Assembly (NCBI GenBank): GCA_951640195.1
Contig: OX621171.1
Span: 682,001-746,000, forward strand
Length of the DNA: 64,000 nt
Origin: Porpolomopsis calyptriformis
Taxonomy: Eukaryota; Basidiomycota; Agaricomycetes; Agaricales; Hygrophoraceae
Direction of reading: 5' to 3'
Part shown: one piece after another, positions 42,461 through 53,365 of the stretch
How the letters are laid out: each line of letters opens with the position of its first letter
Numbering within the stretch: position 1 is the first letter of the stretch
Translations under genes and position numbers: made by a program
Notes under the pieces: generated by a model
What the model was told of the DNA's origin: nothing
Databases searched by the model: none
The model's input: only the letters and a program-made list of their open reading frames with translations

Positions 42461-42691
42461 ATCTACCCAGGTCTGGGCTGTGATTTGTGATAACCACGGC
42501 GATGATCCATGGAATGGCTAACTAATGCACAGCACTGCATAGCCTTGCGCAGCTACTGCAGAGCACGTCTTCATCAGCTAATGGCGTTATCACCTCTGAT
42601 CTATGAGAAGATAAGATAAGAGATTAGATAAGGAAAGATAAGATTGGAGATAAGGAAGGTGGGCAAGACGAAAAATGAAGTGGCTGTAACA
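42461..42691 (-). repeat. Element E1 5' LTR, outer piece
   Basis: 231 nt matching the remaining part of 20435-20794, from TATCTACCCAGG to GGCTGTAACA. It is followed by the E1 target duplication ATATC (42692-42696). Confidence 0.92.
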
Positions 42692-43020
42692 ATATCAGTA
42701 ATAAGGTAAAATCCTTTGGGTGTATTGTGCTGGAGCTTTTCATATACTGGCTGCACAACACGTGAGTCATACCAGCTACTGGGAGCATTGAGTTGACAGG
42801 CAATGATAAGACCTACAGCAATTCAGTGAATGCATGAACCAGTGCATCCAACACTTACCTGACACAGAAAAAACTAAAACTGAGCTAACAAAGTGAGAAT
42901 GCAACCAACCATTGTAAGTTGCATTCTTGATCTCCTAGTCCATCGACTCCTGCACTGGCAGGTTTAACCCATCCATGGTCCCAAATGCCCCAGCAAGGAG
43001 GGGATGGCATGCAAGGACAA
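42692..43020 (-). pseudogene. HARBI1-like transposase, central piece
   Basis: Between the E1 and B insertions. Reading leftwards it gives GAFGTMDGLNLPVQESMD (first catalytic Asp of the DDE_4 domain in 'DGLNLP'), a TAG, then EIKNATYNGWLHSHFVSSVL. An intron of about 50 nt follows, then LIIACQLNAPSSWYDSRVVQ and PVYEKLQHNTPKGFYLIT, which joins directly to DMAFPRG at 20434. The 'LNAPxSWxDSR' and 'GFYL..D.AFPRG' motifs identify the fungal Harbinger lineage. Confidence 0.85.
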
Positions 43021-43421
43021 TGTTATAAACCAGTTGTTTGGAATGCGTTTTACTTCAGATGTTCTGTCCCAAGAGATATCGGGTATGGTTCCAAGTCCTT
43101 GTTATGAGTAGCTAACGAGGAATCAGACTTAAGGTCTGATACATACAAAGGTACCCTTTATATACTGACTACTTATCTGTGTGAGTCAGTGTGATATAAC
43201 ATGTGTTAAAGATAAGGGATAAGTCATTGTGGTTGATGACGAATCATAAGGGGGTTGAAACACAACAGAAATGAAAGGTGTCCACATATAGGTAGAGTAG
43301 TGGGGAATCCCGGAGAAAGGCAATGGGGAATCCCAACGAAAGAATGTGGGGATTCCCAAGATAAGATACAAGTTTGCATACGATAAGATAGAGAAAAGAA
43401 AAGAAATTTACGACCGTGACA
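43021..43421 (-). repeat. Element B 3' LTR
   Basis: 401 bp, TGTCACGGTCGTAAATT...TTTATAACA on the minus strand, related to the element A LTR. Confidence 0.93.
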
Positions 43422-43456
43422 TACACCTCGGCTTCAAGGGAAATTCGTCCCGAATT

Positions 43457-44194
43457 TCAAATTTGGGTGGTGTCAGTCGTTTCGTCCTCTGAGGCCTGGG
43501 TTGGGACTTCCTCAGTGGCGGGGGCCTCGATGACCACTGAGAGGGAAGCAATGGGGTTGGCTTCCAAAGCCACTTTGATGGGGGAAGGGGCTTGGACTGT
43601 CGTGACGTCGTCATCATCGTCTGGATACTCTAAGTCAAGGTCGATTGGATATTCGACCAATTTCCCGTATTCGATCAACGTCTCCATCATCGCGAGGTTT
43701 TGTTGAGCTCAAAGGAAATCTTCTCTGGTGAGCTGTTCAGATCAGCGACTCTCTTCTACGAGCTTGGCGATGATGGCATGGGTGGTAACATCATAACAGT
43801 CTACCCACATCTGCCTCTTCTGTCATTGAAGCTCCCAAATCTTGAGCTCACTTCTGTCCCAGCGGTCTTTCCAAAATCCAACACTTTTTCGCAACGATTC
43901 GATCTCGGCTCGTAGGGCGTCGCATTCTTCTCGAAGCTCTCAGTTCCAGTTGCTGATGCTATTGCTATGAACTGTGAGGCGCGAGATGGTAACGGCAGGA
44001 TCTTCAGGAGGAGGGGTTCGCACTTCAAAGAAATCTTCTGCGCGAGCGCGAGCTTGTCAATGTAGTTGTTGGGAGGAGGAAGCGATAGTAGAGGGACCGG
44101 GGGTGGGGGAACAGATGGCAGACGAGGGGATTCGTCCAGCACACCGGATGGCAACTTGGGGGGAAGGGGATCGAGTGGATCGTGTAGCAGGCAT
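43457..44194 (-). pseudogene. Element B accessory ORF3 (coiled-coil, unknown function)
   Basis: Collinear with ORF3 of element A: start at 44194, Pro/Ser-rich part, a charged helix ending in a TWVDCYDVTT-like block (MWVDCYDVTTHAI here), an acidic DDDD segment, end TTQI at 43457. It has more stops than A. The stop after 'EDFL' is shared with A, whereas the early A stop is CGA here. That pattern separates copy-specific mutations from an ancestral terminator. Confidence 0.6.
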
Positions 44195-44348
44195 GATGAG
44201 TTTATTGTGATCTAGTGGTTTAAATCATTGCAACAAAGTTATTGAGTCGTGAAGGAAAGTGGAGACATCTTCATAGTTTATAAGGAGTGATTCTAAAAAT
44301 AGAGGTCAATTCTTGGCAGACGATATGATGACAAACGAATGAATAGAA

Positions 44349-47300
44349 TCAGGTCGCCATTTGAATTGAGTCTTCATATGTCTTCACAATTTCCTTGGCG
44401 TGTCGTAAAATGTTCGATCAATCTTCCCAAGTGGCTTCTTCGATTGGATAGCCTTTCTATTTGACCAAATATTTTCGTCGTCGCTTAGCTCCGGAATGTT
44501 GTAGTATGGACTCAACCTCATATTCCTCTTCATTTTCGATCAGATTGGGGGGAGGTCGCAATGTGTCGATGACATCAGGGTGGAGCAATTCATTTCCGAC
44601 ATTGGGTCTCAGGAGTGAAACGTGAAAGACTGGGTGTAGTCTCCATGTTCTGGGGATGTTGATCAGATAAGCAAGGTCTGATATCTTCTTCAAGACCTTG
44701 AATGGTCCGGTCCATTGATTGTCGAGCTTCTTCAAAGGCCATGTCGTCTTGATGTTCTTGGTGTCCAACCAAACTAGATCTCCTTCTCCATAGGAGGGTG
44801 AGGGTTTCCGTTTGCGATTGGCGTATTTCTTCATCGACTCTGTTGTTTTCAATAAAGATTGTTTGGCGTTTTGCTGTGCACATGTGAGGCACTCATGAAA
44901 GGTGTTGGCTGCGGGCATGTTGCTTTGATCCAGAATAGTCATGGGGAGGTGGGGATGATGTCTGTATTCCATATAGAATGGTGATTGTGAAGTAGCAGAG
45001 TGTTGTTGATTGTTGTAGGCAAATTCCGCAGAAGCAAGCCATTCCGACCAGTCGTCCTGCATAAAGTTGGTATAGAAACGTAAATAAACCTTGAGTTCTT
45101 GGTTAGTACATTCCGTTTGACCATCTGTTTGGGGATGATACGCAGTGGAGAGACTGGAGATGATTCCTAAGGAGTTGTTGAGGGCTTCTGTGAATTTGGA
45201 TGCAAATTGTACTCCACGATCGGATATAACCTTTTGGGGCCATCCATGATGTTTCCAGACATGATTCCGAAAGAGTTTCACAGCACCTTCTGATGAGAGA
45301 TTGGAAGTTGTCGGGATGAAATGAGCACGTTTAGTGAAGCGATCGACAATGACCATTACAGCATCATAGCCTTGTGACTTGGGGAGTTCGACGATAAGAT
45401 CGACGGTGATCTCTTTCCATGGTTCCATAGAAGGGGGTATGGGTTGGAGTAGTCCTGACGGCTTTGAGGGGAAATTCTTGTTTTGTTGACAAGCTGGACA
45501 GGATCGGATGTAGTTGGTGATGTCTTGTGAGGCACCATCCCAAATAAAGTTATGAAGCACGAGTTCCTTCATCTTCTCAATGCCAGGGTGGCCAGCGTGG
45601 GGGTAGGCATGGGACAGTCATATAATATCTGTGCACAAAGATACTTCCTCCGGCACCACTATTTGACCTTCAACATCACATACAAGCCCATCAGCTTGGG
45701 TCCAAGCGAATGAGGCATCCTCGAGTTTGTCTTGGATCTTCTGTGGGAGTGGGATTTTGAAGCGTAATCTAGAAAGAAGACTCGAATTCGACAACTTGAC
45801 AATCAAATTAATCCACCGGTCACACGCTATCAGAACTTCAGTCTCCATGTTGGCTTCGACACCAGGCAAGTAATCAGGATGTCTAGACAAGCCGTCAGCC
45901 TTGTTCTTCCTACCTGGAACGTACTCGATTTTGAACCCAAATCTGGACAGATATTTAGACCAACGAGTCTGGCGATTCGACAAGCGAAGATTCTTGGAGA
46001 AATACCGTAAGGCCAAGCTGTCTGTTCTGATGAGAATATCGTGTCTTGCTCCTTCAAGTAGATGGCGCCATTGCTTAAAGGAATCGATGATCGCCAGGAG
46101 CTCTAGATCGTGAGTTGGGTAGTTCTTTTCGGCAGGGGAAGTAGATCTTGAGTGATAGCCAACAGGTTTCCAGTGTCCATCATGAAGTTGAGAGAGTATT
46201 CCCGCGATTCCGATGATAGAGGCATCGGTCTCTAGGCAGTAGGGGAGATTGTGATCAGGAATATGAAGAACGGGCGCGTTTGTCAAGAGGGACTTGATGT
46301 TGTCGAAAGCTTCTTGTCTTCAAGGAGTCCATTCCCACACAGTTTCATTGTGCAAGAGTTCGTAGAGAGGGGTAGTGACTTTGGAGAAACCCTTGATATA
46401 TCTTCGCCACAAGTTCGCACTGCCTAAGAAGGATTGAAGTTGTTTCACCATTTCAGGGATAGGCCAAGACATGATTGCATCGACCTTCTTTGGATTGGTG
46501 GTGATTCATCCCTTGGATAAGACAACCCCGAGGTAAACAACTTCTTCCTTCTCAAACTGGCATTTGACAGGTTTACACAAGAGTCCATGTTTCTTCATGA
46601 TGTCCAGGGTTTTGAAGGTCCAGTATCGCAGTTCCCATAAATCATCTCCACAAACAAGTACGTCATCGATATAAATGAAAACGTTTCCAGAGTCCAGGAC
46701 TTCTTTGAATCTTGTGTCGATCATCCGTTGAAAGGTGGCTGGAGAATTCCACAAACCAAAGAACATAACAGTAGGTTCGAAGGCGCCTGCTTCAGTGATG
46801 AAAGCGGCTTTCCATTCATCACCTTCCTTGATCCTGACATTATTGAATCCCCATCAGATATCCATGACCGTGAACAAGGATGCTGTTAGGAGTTTAGGTC
46901 GTTGGAGTATTTGATGAAGAAGGGGGAGAGGATAATGATCAGGGACCGTGTGTTCGTTAAGGTAGTGATAGTCTTCGATAGGGCATAAGCCAGCGCTTTT
47001 ACCTTTAGCATTAATTGATTCAGCTTTCTTTCCAAAGAAGAATGGAGAGACTTGTTTCGATTTGGAAGTTCGTATTCGTCCAGTAGATAGGTTTTCATCA
47101 ATGAACTTGTGCAAGTGATCCATCTCAAGAAGGGACATTGCATATTTCGCGCCTTTGACTGGTTTGAAGGTTTCATCCAGTTCTATGGTGTGGTCGAATT
47201 CCGAATGTGGTGGAAGGCGATCGAAGGATTCTTTGGCAAAGACACTAGAGTAGTCTTTCCAGTATACCTCTGGTACAAACTTTCGCATATCTTCTTCCAC

Positions 47301-47893
47301 CGTGCTAGCTCAGGATTCATCCAACTTCAATATGTGTCGATTCATGGCCAGCGTGACCGATTCCATTCCCGGTAACTCCGCATCGCTGACTATCCATCGT
47401 GGAAGAGGGAGAGCTTTGCTATCCAGAGCCAGTGTTGCCTCTTTCCAATCAATGTTGGGGTTGTGCTTTTTGAGCCACAGGAAGCCAAGGATAATATCCA
47501 TCTTAGATCCGAGATCGGTCACTTCCAATCGGATCTGCTCATTGTGTCCTCCAGGAGCCTCTAACCAAATGTCAATATTGTTCTCGATGGGTCCACCTCG
47601 GTTTTCAGATCCATCGGCATTCCATACGGGGATTGGGGTTTCCAATCGTGTTAAAGTAAAGTTGTGGTGAGTTGCGAAAGATTCATCCACGAAATTTCCA
47701 GAGGCTCCACTATCAACTAGAGCAGTGGCCGGAACACATTGACCAGTGTCGGTAGCTTCAATCCAAACATCCAAAATGAGTCCGAGATTGCCTTCTTCAA
47801 GAGTACCAAGAATTCGGAATAGATTGCATGGAGTGATGATACATTCTTGAGTAGATACATCCATAACGGCAGGCGAAACGTTCAGACTCCTTA
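44349..47893 (-). pseudogene. pol: Element B Pol, multiply stopped
   Basis: Collinear with element A Pol. Protease ALVDSGASGNFVDESF near 47710; RT FTVMDI then TGA at the Arg before WGFNN, YIDD near 46670; RNase H LETDASIIGIAG; integrase VDLIVELPKS, SDRGVQF and YHPQTDGQTE. The chromodomain has TAG replacing the Trp of 'LVKWKG' (near 44460). It keeps Arg (CGA) where A has its only pol stop. Stops at 'DES*AST', 'MDI*WGF' and 'SKG*ITT' all match Arg codons in A. Confidence 0.92.
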
Positions 47894-49339
47894 AAAACCC
47901 TGTTCTTTCAGTTCCTTGATGAGCTGAGCTTTTCTTTCCTTCAGCCAGCGATCGATCCCGCAGTTGTCCACCACTCGAATAGTTTCCTCCGTAACAACTG
48001 GGGAAACCACCTCGTTGACTCGTTCCATCTCGATACCTCGTATGTTTCATCCTCGACCTCACCCTGTGTTTGGTCTTCCTCGTCATCCGGCAGGGGCACT
48101 ACTCAATGGGCGCGCTGACAAAGAAGAGGCGAGAGGGGAATTTGGACACTTGTTCGCCCAATGACCTGGTTCTCTGCAGCGATAGCAGTTGCCTCACGGA
48201 ATGCGCAATATTGATGTTGAGGAAGTTGTCTCCTGTTTGACAGGAGCAGAGGAGGGAGTTCGGGTTGTCGTTCGAGCCACGGTCTCCCTAGGAGTATAGT
48301 AGTTACTCCGAGGAGCGGCACGATGCTCAAGTGCGAGTTCGAGACGTTGTTGATCAAATGTGGAAGCTTTTCTTTTCCAAGTGTTAAGGGTGGCAGGGAT
48401 GGGATCAAGGGCATAGATCTTTTCAAGGATTCCAGGGTTGAGGCCATTTCGGTAGAAAACTTTGAGCGCGTCGTCGTTGAAACCAGTTTCATCCGCGAGA
48501 GCTCCAAATCGTACATTATAATTGTCCACAGTGGAAAGTCCTTGAGTTACCTTTTGTATCTTGACCTGCACTGTCACCTTAGCATCTACATCTCCAAAGC
48601 ACTCTTCAATCTCTTCCATAAAGTCCTCGTAGTCAGCTCCAACCCATTGGGTACGATTGAATTCTTGAGTCTGTTGTCGAGCCCACGATTGGGCAACACC
48701 GATCTTCATAAACGACAAGACATAAGTAATCTTCTGTCTGTCAGACCATTGGCTGTCGTCAAGAACTAGACGACAAGCTTGAATGAAGTTCAAGCATTTG
48801 GCAGCAGACCCATCGTATTCATCGGGTTTCGTGATTTTAATAGGGGGAGGAGCAGGTTGTTGAGGCAAGGGAGGTTGTTGAGGTTGTTGAGGTTGTTGGG
48901 GAGGTTGTTGAGGCTGTTGTTGTTGGAGCTGAGCAATTAGCTATGTTTGTTGAGCGATGGTCTGTTCGAGTTAGCGAACAGTAGCCATCAAGGTCATGAT
49001 GTCAATGGTAGGGGGGTTGGTGGGGGCATTGGTGGATGTTCCTGACATGTTAGTGGATGTCGGTTGTTGTAGAGTTGTTGGAGCTGTTGGTGTTGGCATT
49101 GATGTCACAGAGGAAAGTTGGGAATAGAGAGAACCATATCGTCCTAGTGGGGTAGCAGTTTGTTGATGAACTAGTCTTGTTGCTGGGGCTGAAGATGAAG
49201 AGAAGAGTCCTCTTGTTCTTGATTGAGTTCGAGGTCCTAGGGGAGCAGGAGCAGGGGTAGGAGTGGGAGCAGCTAACATTTCTTCGAGATCAGAGGAAAA
49301 AGATGGTTCTTGACCTCGGATGGTAGCTGAGAAGGTCAA
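47891..49339 (-). pseudogene. gag: Element B Gag, broken
   Basis: Collinear with element A Gag including the leader upstream of the A ATG (TFSATIRGQEPSFSSDLEEM). Stops replace Gln in 'TVRQLEQ' and in the Gln run near 48945, and Arg before the zinc knuckle CYRCREPGHWANKC (near 48170). The end is again CAG GGT TTT TAA. Conservation of the leader between A and B argues that it is translated. Confidence 0.85.
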
Positions 49340-49497
49340 TCTTGAAAGAGGGTCTTCGTACTGTTCTTCAACATCTGAGTTATCGGTAGAAGCTAGGATG
49401 AGAGTGGGTAAGAGTCAAAGAAGTGATATCGATGATCACAGTGACGAAAAGTGTTTGGATAAGCAAGTGGGAGAGAACTAGAAGGAAGTCTGATTCT

Positions 49498-49898
49498 TGT
49501 TATAAACCAGTTGTTTGGAACACGTTTTACTTCGGATGTTCTGTCCCAAGAGATATAGGGTATAGTTCCAAGTCCTTGTTATGAGTAGCTAACGAGGAAT
49601 CAGACTTAAGGTCTGATACGTACAAAGGTACCCTTTATATACTGACTACTTATCTGTGTGAGTCAGTGCGATATAACATGTGTTAAAGATAAGGGATAAG
49701 TCATTGTAGTCGATGATGAATCATAAGGGGGTTGAAACACAATGGAAATGAAAGGTGTCCGCATATAGGTAGAGTAGTGGGGAATCCTGGAGAAAGGTAA
49801 TGGTGAATCCCAACGAAAGAATGTGGGGATTCCCAAGATAAGATACAAGTTTGCATATGATAAGATAGAGAAAAGAAAAGAAAATTACGACCATGACA
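49498..49898 (-). repeat. Element B 5' LTR
   Basis: 401-bp partner of 43021-43421. The PBS on the minus strand (AGAATCAGACTT just inside 49498) is the same self-complementary site as in A. Confidence 0.93.
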
Positions 49899-50489
49899 GA
49901 CAAGGTCATTGAGACTTCAGAACTCATCTTTGCATGGCCAATGGATTGCTGTGTCCCTTAGATTACAGAGAGTGACTAGGAGAAGTTTTATTGCGAAGCT
50001 GATATAATGGGATATCATTGCAGGGACAAGTATGAAAATTTGGGCAAGACTAACATCTTGCACAGTCGAGTTTAGGAAGTGAAGTACAAGTCCGAGGGTG
50101 CCAGCCACATCAAGGGACTGGTGGGATATGCGTGGGGTGCCAGTGGAGGAAGTATCTTGGCGAGGGATGCAGGATATACTCTATGCATCCCTAAAACTGC
50201 CTTGAAGGATAGTGTGGAAGGTCGCAATGTTGAGGCTCATTGTAGTGATGTAGGCCCAATCACTCCAGCTGTGATAGAGCTGCTGCCATGGGGTATCATG
50301 GCGTGGGTGTGGTAGGAGCTTAGGATATGTGAGATAATATTGATTTTGGCTTCAACGTTTGGTATGAAGACTTCTTGCCTCAAGAGCTCCACTCAGCACT
50401 AAAATGCCAAGTTGTTGAAGCTCACCTTCATCCTCTAACTCTGAGTCCTCATCTTCTCTCAACAATACATAGAAAGTAGTATCATCCAT
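49899..50489 (-). pseudogene. HARBI1-like transposase, N-terminal piece
   Basis: Starts at ATG 50489 (MDDTTFYVLLREDEDSELED). It continues with YYLTYPKLLPHPRHDTPWQQ, DWAYITTMSLNIATFHTILQ and, after a TAG, QDTSSTGTPRISHQSLDVAG. Next come TLGLVLHFLNSTVQDVSLAQ, IFILVPAMISHYISFAIKLL and WPCKDEF, a TGA, then SLNDL up to the element B target site. The helix-rich region before the DDE_4 domain matches the HARBI1-like DNA-binding part. Few stops, so the gene was probably still young when B and E1 landed. Confidence 0.85.
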
Positions 50490-51221
50490 AATCCTGCTTG
50501 ACATCAGCAAAAGTGCCTATTCCATGTAAGCACATGAAATTGTGTCTATAGCAATAACAGTGGTAGAAGTTCTATAGGTCTTGTGTCACTCAATACCTGA
50601 GTATTTAAGTGTTTGATTTTCATTCATGTTCTACAAGTCTCATAGAACTTGCAGAATAGTATGAGGGTTTCAAATAATACTAGACCTAAATGACTTGCAA
50701 CACATGGAAGGATATATCTAACAATCAGACCATAAAAGCTGCAACAGACTAGCTTATCATGTTTGCTGGTGACAGGCTGGCTGGACATGTATAAAAGTAA
50801 CAGACTAGTGTCATCTGGGGTGCAGACGAGACTATGCAAGGTGGGCCAAAGCCAGCAAATGCTTACAAGTGATACAAGATCACACAAGGTCATACCAAGG
50901 CTTCCAATTCATCATGATGTATTAGTAGCAGACCATACAGAGACAATGCAATAACAGGCAGAGCAGATGACATATGGGATCAAGCAGAAGTTCTGGTCTG
51001 AGATATGAACAAGCAGAAAGCAAAGGTGAGAATGTAAAAGTGAGACATTCAAGAACCAGAGTAGCAGCATGAGTCCAGGTGGTAATGATTTGCGAGAATC
51101 CAATGAGCGCATATGAAAATCTAAAAAAGTCTGATTTAAACCAGTCTCCTTTATGGGGTATTAAGCTAGACTGAGACTAGACAGTTAGTAATGTAAATAG
51201 ATATAGGGGATACTCACCGTA
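50490..51221. other. Spacer between Harbinger start and DUF6698 end, no supported gene
   Basis: AT-rich, only short unrecognised open frames. It should contain the right end of the Harbinger unit and the end of the DUF6698/Plavaka unit. I did not find convincing inverted repeats by eye. Confidence 0.35.
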
Positions 51222-53178
51222 TCATCTCTCTACTCCTTTGCCCTTTGTCTTCCTCTTAATGCCATCGCCTCCTCCATCAGAGCGATGGTGGAGATGTTCA
51301 TCATTTTCATCATCCCCATCTCCATGCCCATCAGTACCACAAGTACGTTTCAGCGTACCTGTGTATTTAATAATAAATAAATGATAAAATATTGAATGAA
51401 AACTGCACCTCAGTTTGTTTGGCCAGTGGAAGTGTTTCTGGTGTTCGACAATTCCCTGGGGGTCCTTTGGCCTATGTGTGATGATCCTATGGTCCCTTTT
51501 CCTGTGTTCAGAGGTGATGATGAATCTCTCTCTTGGTGTGCATTTGACCTTGTATCTCAATGGTGGGGTGTCTCTGGATCTTGATGGCCCTAATCATCCA
51601 AGTAATTTGATCTCTCTTGATCTTGGAGGGCCTGCATATCATGGTCCTGTGTATCATTAGTTGTCCCCTGATCTTCATCCTGTATAAATGATGATATTAA
51701 TAACAGTCACATTACAGGCAATATAAGTCGCAACCTCAGTCTCCATATTGTTCTGTTTATGTAATGCGATTCGCTGAACAAGGATGTCATCATCATCATC
51801 TTCGGAATTATCAGATTCCTCTACTGGCTTTCTTTTGCAAGTGTGGAGGCTGGGTATTTCACTGGAAACATGGATAGCTAGCAATGAGAATGTGGTTTAT
51901 AAAACTTACTGATTCCAAAATTTGAGTGTTTCAGTCACCCAGGGGTCATCAGGTTCATACTCAAATAATTTAATAATCAAGTCAAAAAACTTTTCCATAT
52001 TGAACTTCCCATCTGTAATGGCCTATTGTTCTGTAGAACTGAGTATATTACATCCCTGAATAGAATGGTCAGTCACAGGTATGAATCAGATGTGATTATC
52101 CTTACCTGAACGCAGACATAGGCAATAGTATAACCAGTGACCATGGTCATATTATGGAGTTCCACCTTTGAGTGCTTTCTGCCTATTTGAACTTTATTCA
52201 AAGCAGAGGATGGGCCAGTAAAGATATGTCAGTAGAGCTGGAAAAGCAACATTAATAAAGGTAAACTTATGCAGGCTGTGTGCTTACACACAATAGAAGA
52301 TGTCCGTGAAACAGTCCTTTATCTTTCTCAGCTGGGTCATATGGTATATTTTCATTGTACAAAAATGTTGGCCAGTGCTTAGTCTCAATCTTAATCTTCC
52401 CATCTTGAATGCATTCCATGTAATCCCTATTGGATTTTCAGAATCAAATCAGCCATAAGGATTTGCAACTGATAACATACTCTAGGTTCACATCAAATAT
52501 AGCCACATCACGATATGGATAGAGCAAATGAGCAGTTGTGATGTGATTGAAGCTGCGCATGCTCTTGCCTTAGCTTCTTGTGATGGGAGGTTTGATGGAG
52601 TTGACAGCTGGGTCACATGGTATATATTTGAGACCAGCAAATTTGATACTTCTAGTGTCTTTGTGTCGAGCCTCACTAGCCCATTTATTGAGCTATTGTC
52701 CACATCATAAGTACAGTGGCGAAGTATAAAAGAGATATAACATACCATATTGATAAAAATATTAAGATGTTTAGGATTTTGATAAAATTCTGTGATTGTA
52801 TCATGAAATCCAGGGACTAGATCCATCACTCTTTCATGAAGCTCTAATTCCTGAGCCATGTACCTGTTTTGATTGATTACAAGGACAGGATTACTGCAAT
52901 AATGAAACAGAACACACTCAGCTTGAGGATTATCAGACTTGAGTCCAGCATAGAAAATCCTCATCAAACTAATGAACAGATTGAGAGAAAGAGGTATCTA
53001 TTGTGCAGCAAGGTGGTATAGCTTCAAGATATATGGGCTGTAAATCTGAAAAGTGATCAACCCAGCCAAGAGTGAGTGGAAAACAAGTCATGTGGTACAT
53101 ATTTTTCTTTGATGAGATGCCTGCTTGCAGTATACTTGCAATAAGAGGAGTATTCTCAACATCCTTCTCAGATGACAT
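51222..53178 (-). pseudogene. DUF6698-type gene, copy 2
   Basis: From ATG 53178 (MSSEKDVENTPLIASILQAG). Segments in order: RYMAQELELHERVMDLVPGF with HDTITEFYQNPKHLNIFINM; WASEARHKDTRSIKFAGLKY; MRSFNHITTAHLLYPYRDVA (the 'GFNH..LLCP' region); a segment near 52400-52340 (KIKIETKHWPTFLYNENIPY) leading to KGLFHGHLLL; HIFTGPSSALNKVQIGRKHS with MVTGYTIAYVCVQ; FFDLIIKLFEYEPDDPWVTE and TLKFWNQ. An acidic tail (SDNSEDDDDDILVQR) and a basic C-terminus end at 51222. Several introns, and stops at 'GQ*LNK' and 'RS*GKS'. About 45% identity by eye to copy 1 over HIF..AYxxxQ. The family function is unknown. It is divergent to Plavaka with 187 bp between start codons. Confidence 0.75.
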
Positions 53179-53365
53179 GGCAGTGGTAAGAAAGAAGGAA
53201 AGAGTTTCTTGAACGCATCGACTCTAAGTTGCTATGATATCATCCAAAAGTTGAAGTTGAACTACCAAATTGGGTTATCTCAACTTCAATGAAAAATCCA
53301 TGATTGCTTGCCATCTCAGGCCTACAGTTCCTGGCCTATTGATATTCCTCATTTTGCTTGTCCTT
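53179..53365. promoter_or_regulatory. Shared divergent promoter of DUF6698 and Plavaka genes
   Basis: 187 bp separate the two start codons, too short for independent promoters in most fungi. No clear TATA box is visible. The equivalent gap at 11716-11766 is even shorter, though the starts there are uncertain. Confidence 0.45.

Larger units (their letters stand above)
20435..42691 (-). mobile_element. Ty3/Gypsy chromovirus E1 with MITE, E2 and C nested in its 5' LTR
   Basis: E1 itself occupies complement(20435-27395) plus complement(42461-42691). It is flanked by the 5-bp duplication ATATC at 20430-20434 and 42692-42696. Its 5' LTR is interrupted by a MITE, which in turn received element E2, which received element C; the individual insertions are annotated separately. 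E1 internal order on the minus strand is ORF0, gag, pol with chromodomain and a C-terminal extension. LTR halves differ at about 20 of 360 positions by eye, making E1 the oldest member of the nest. The insertion splits the HARBI1-like gene. Confidence 0.93.
43021..49898 (-). mobile_element. Ty3/Gypsy chromovirus B, full length, decayed
   Basis: Same family as A, opposite strand, 401-bp LTRs, target duplication GACAA at 43016-43020 and 49899-49903. It is inserted in the HARBI1-like gene independently of E1. Its LTRs differ at roughly 19 of 401 positions by eye, most of them CG versus TG/CA, so it is clearly older than A. Gag, pol and ORF3 are collinear with A but carry many stops at Arg (CGA), Gln and Trp codons. 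Confidence 0.95.
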
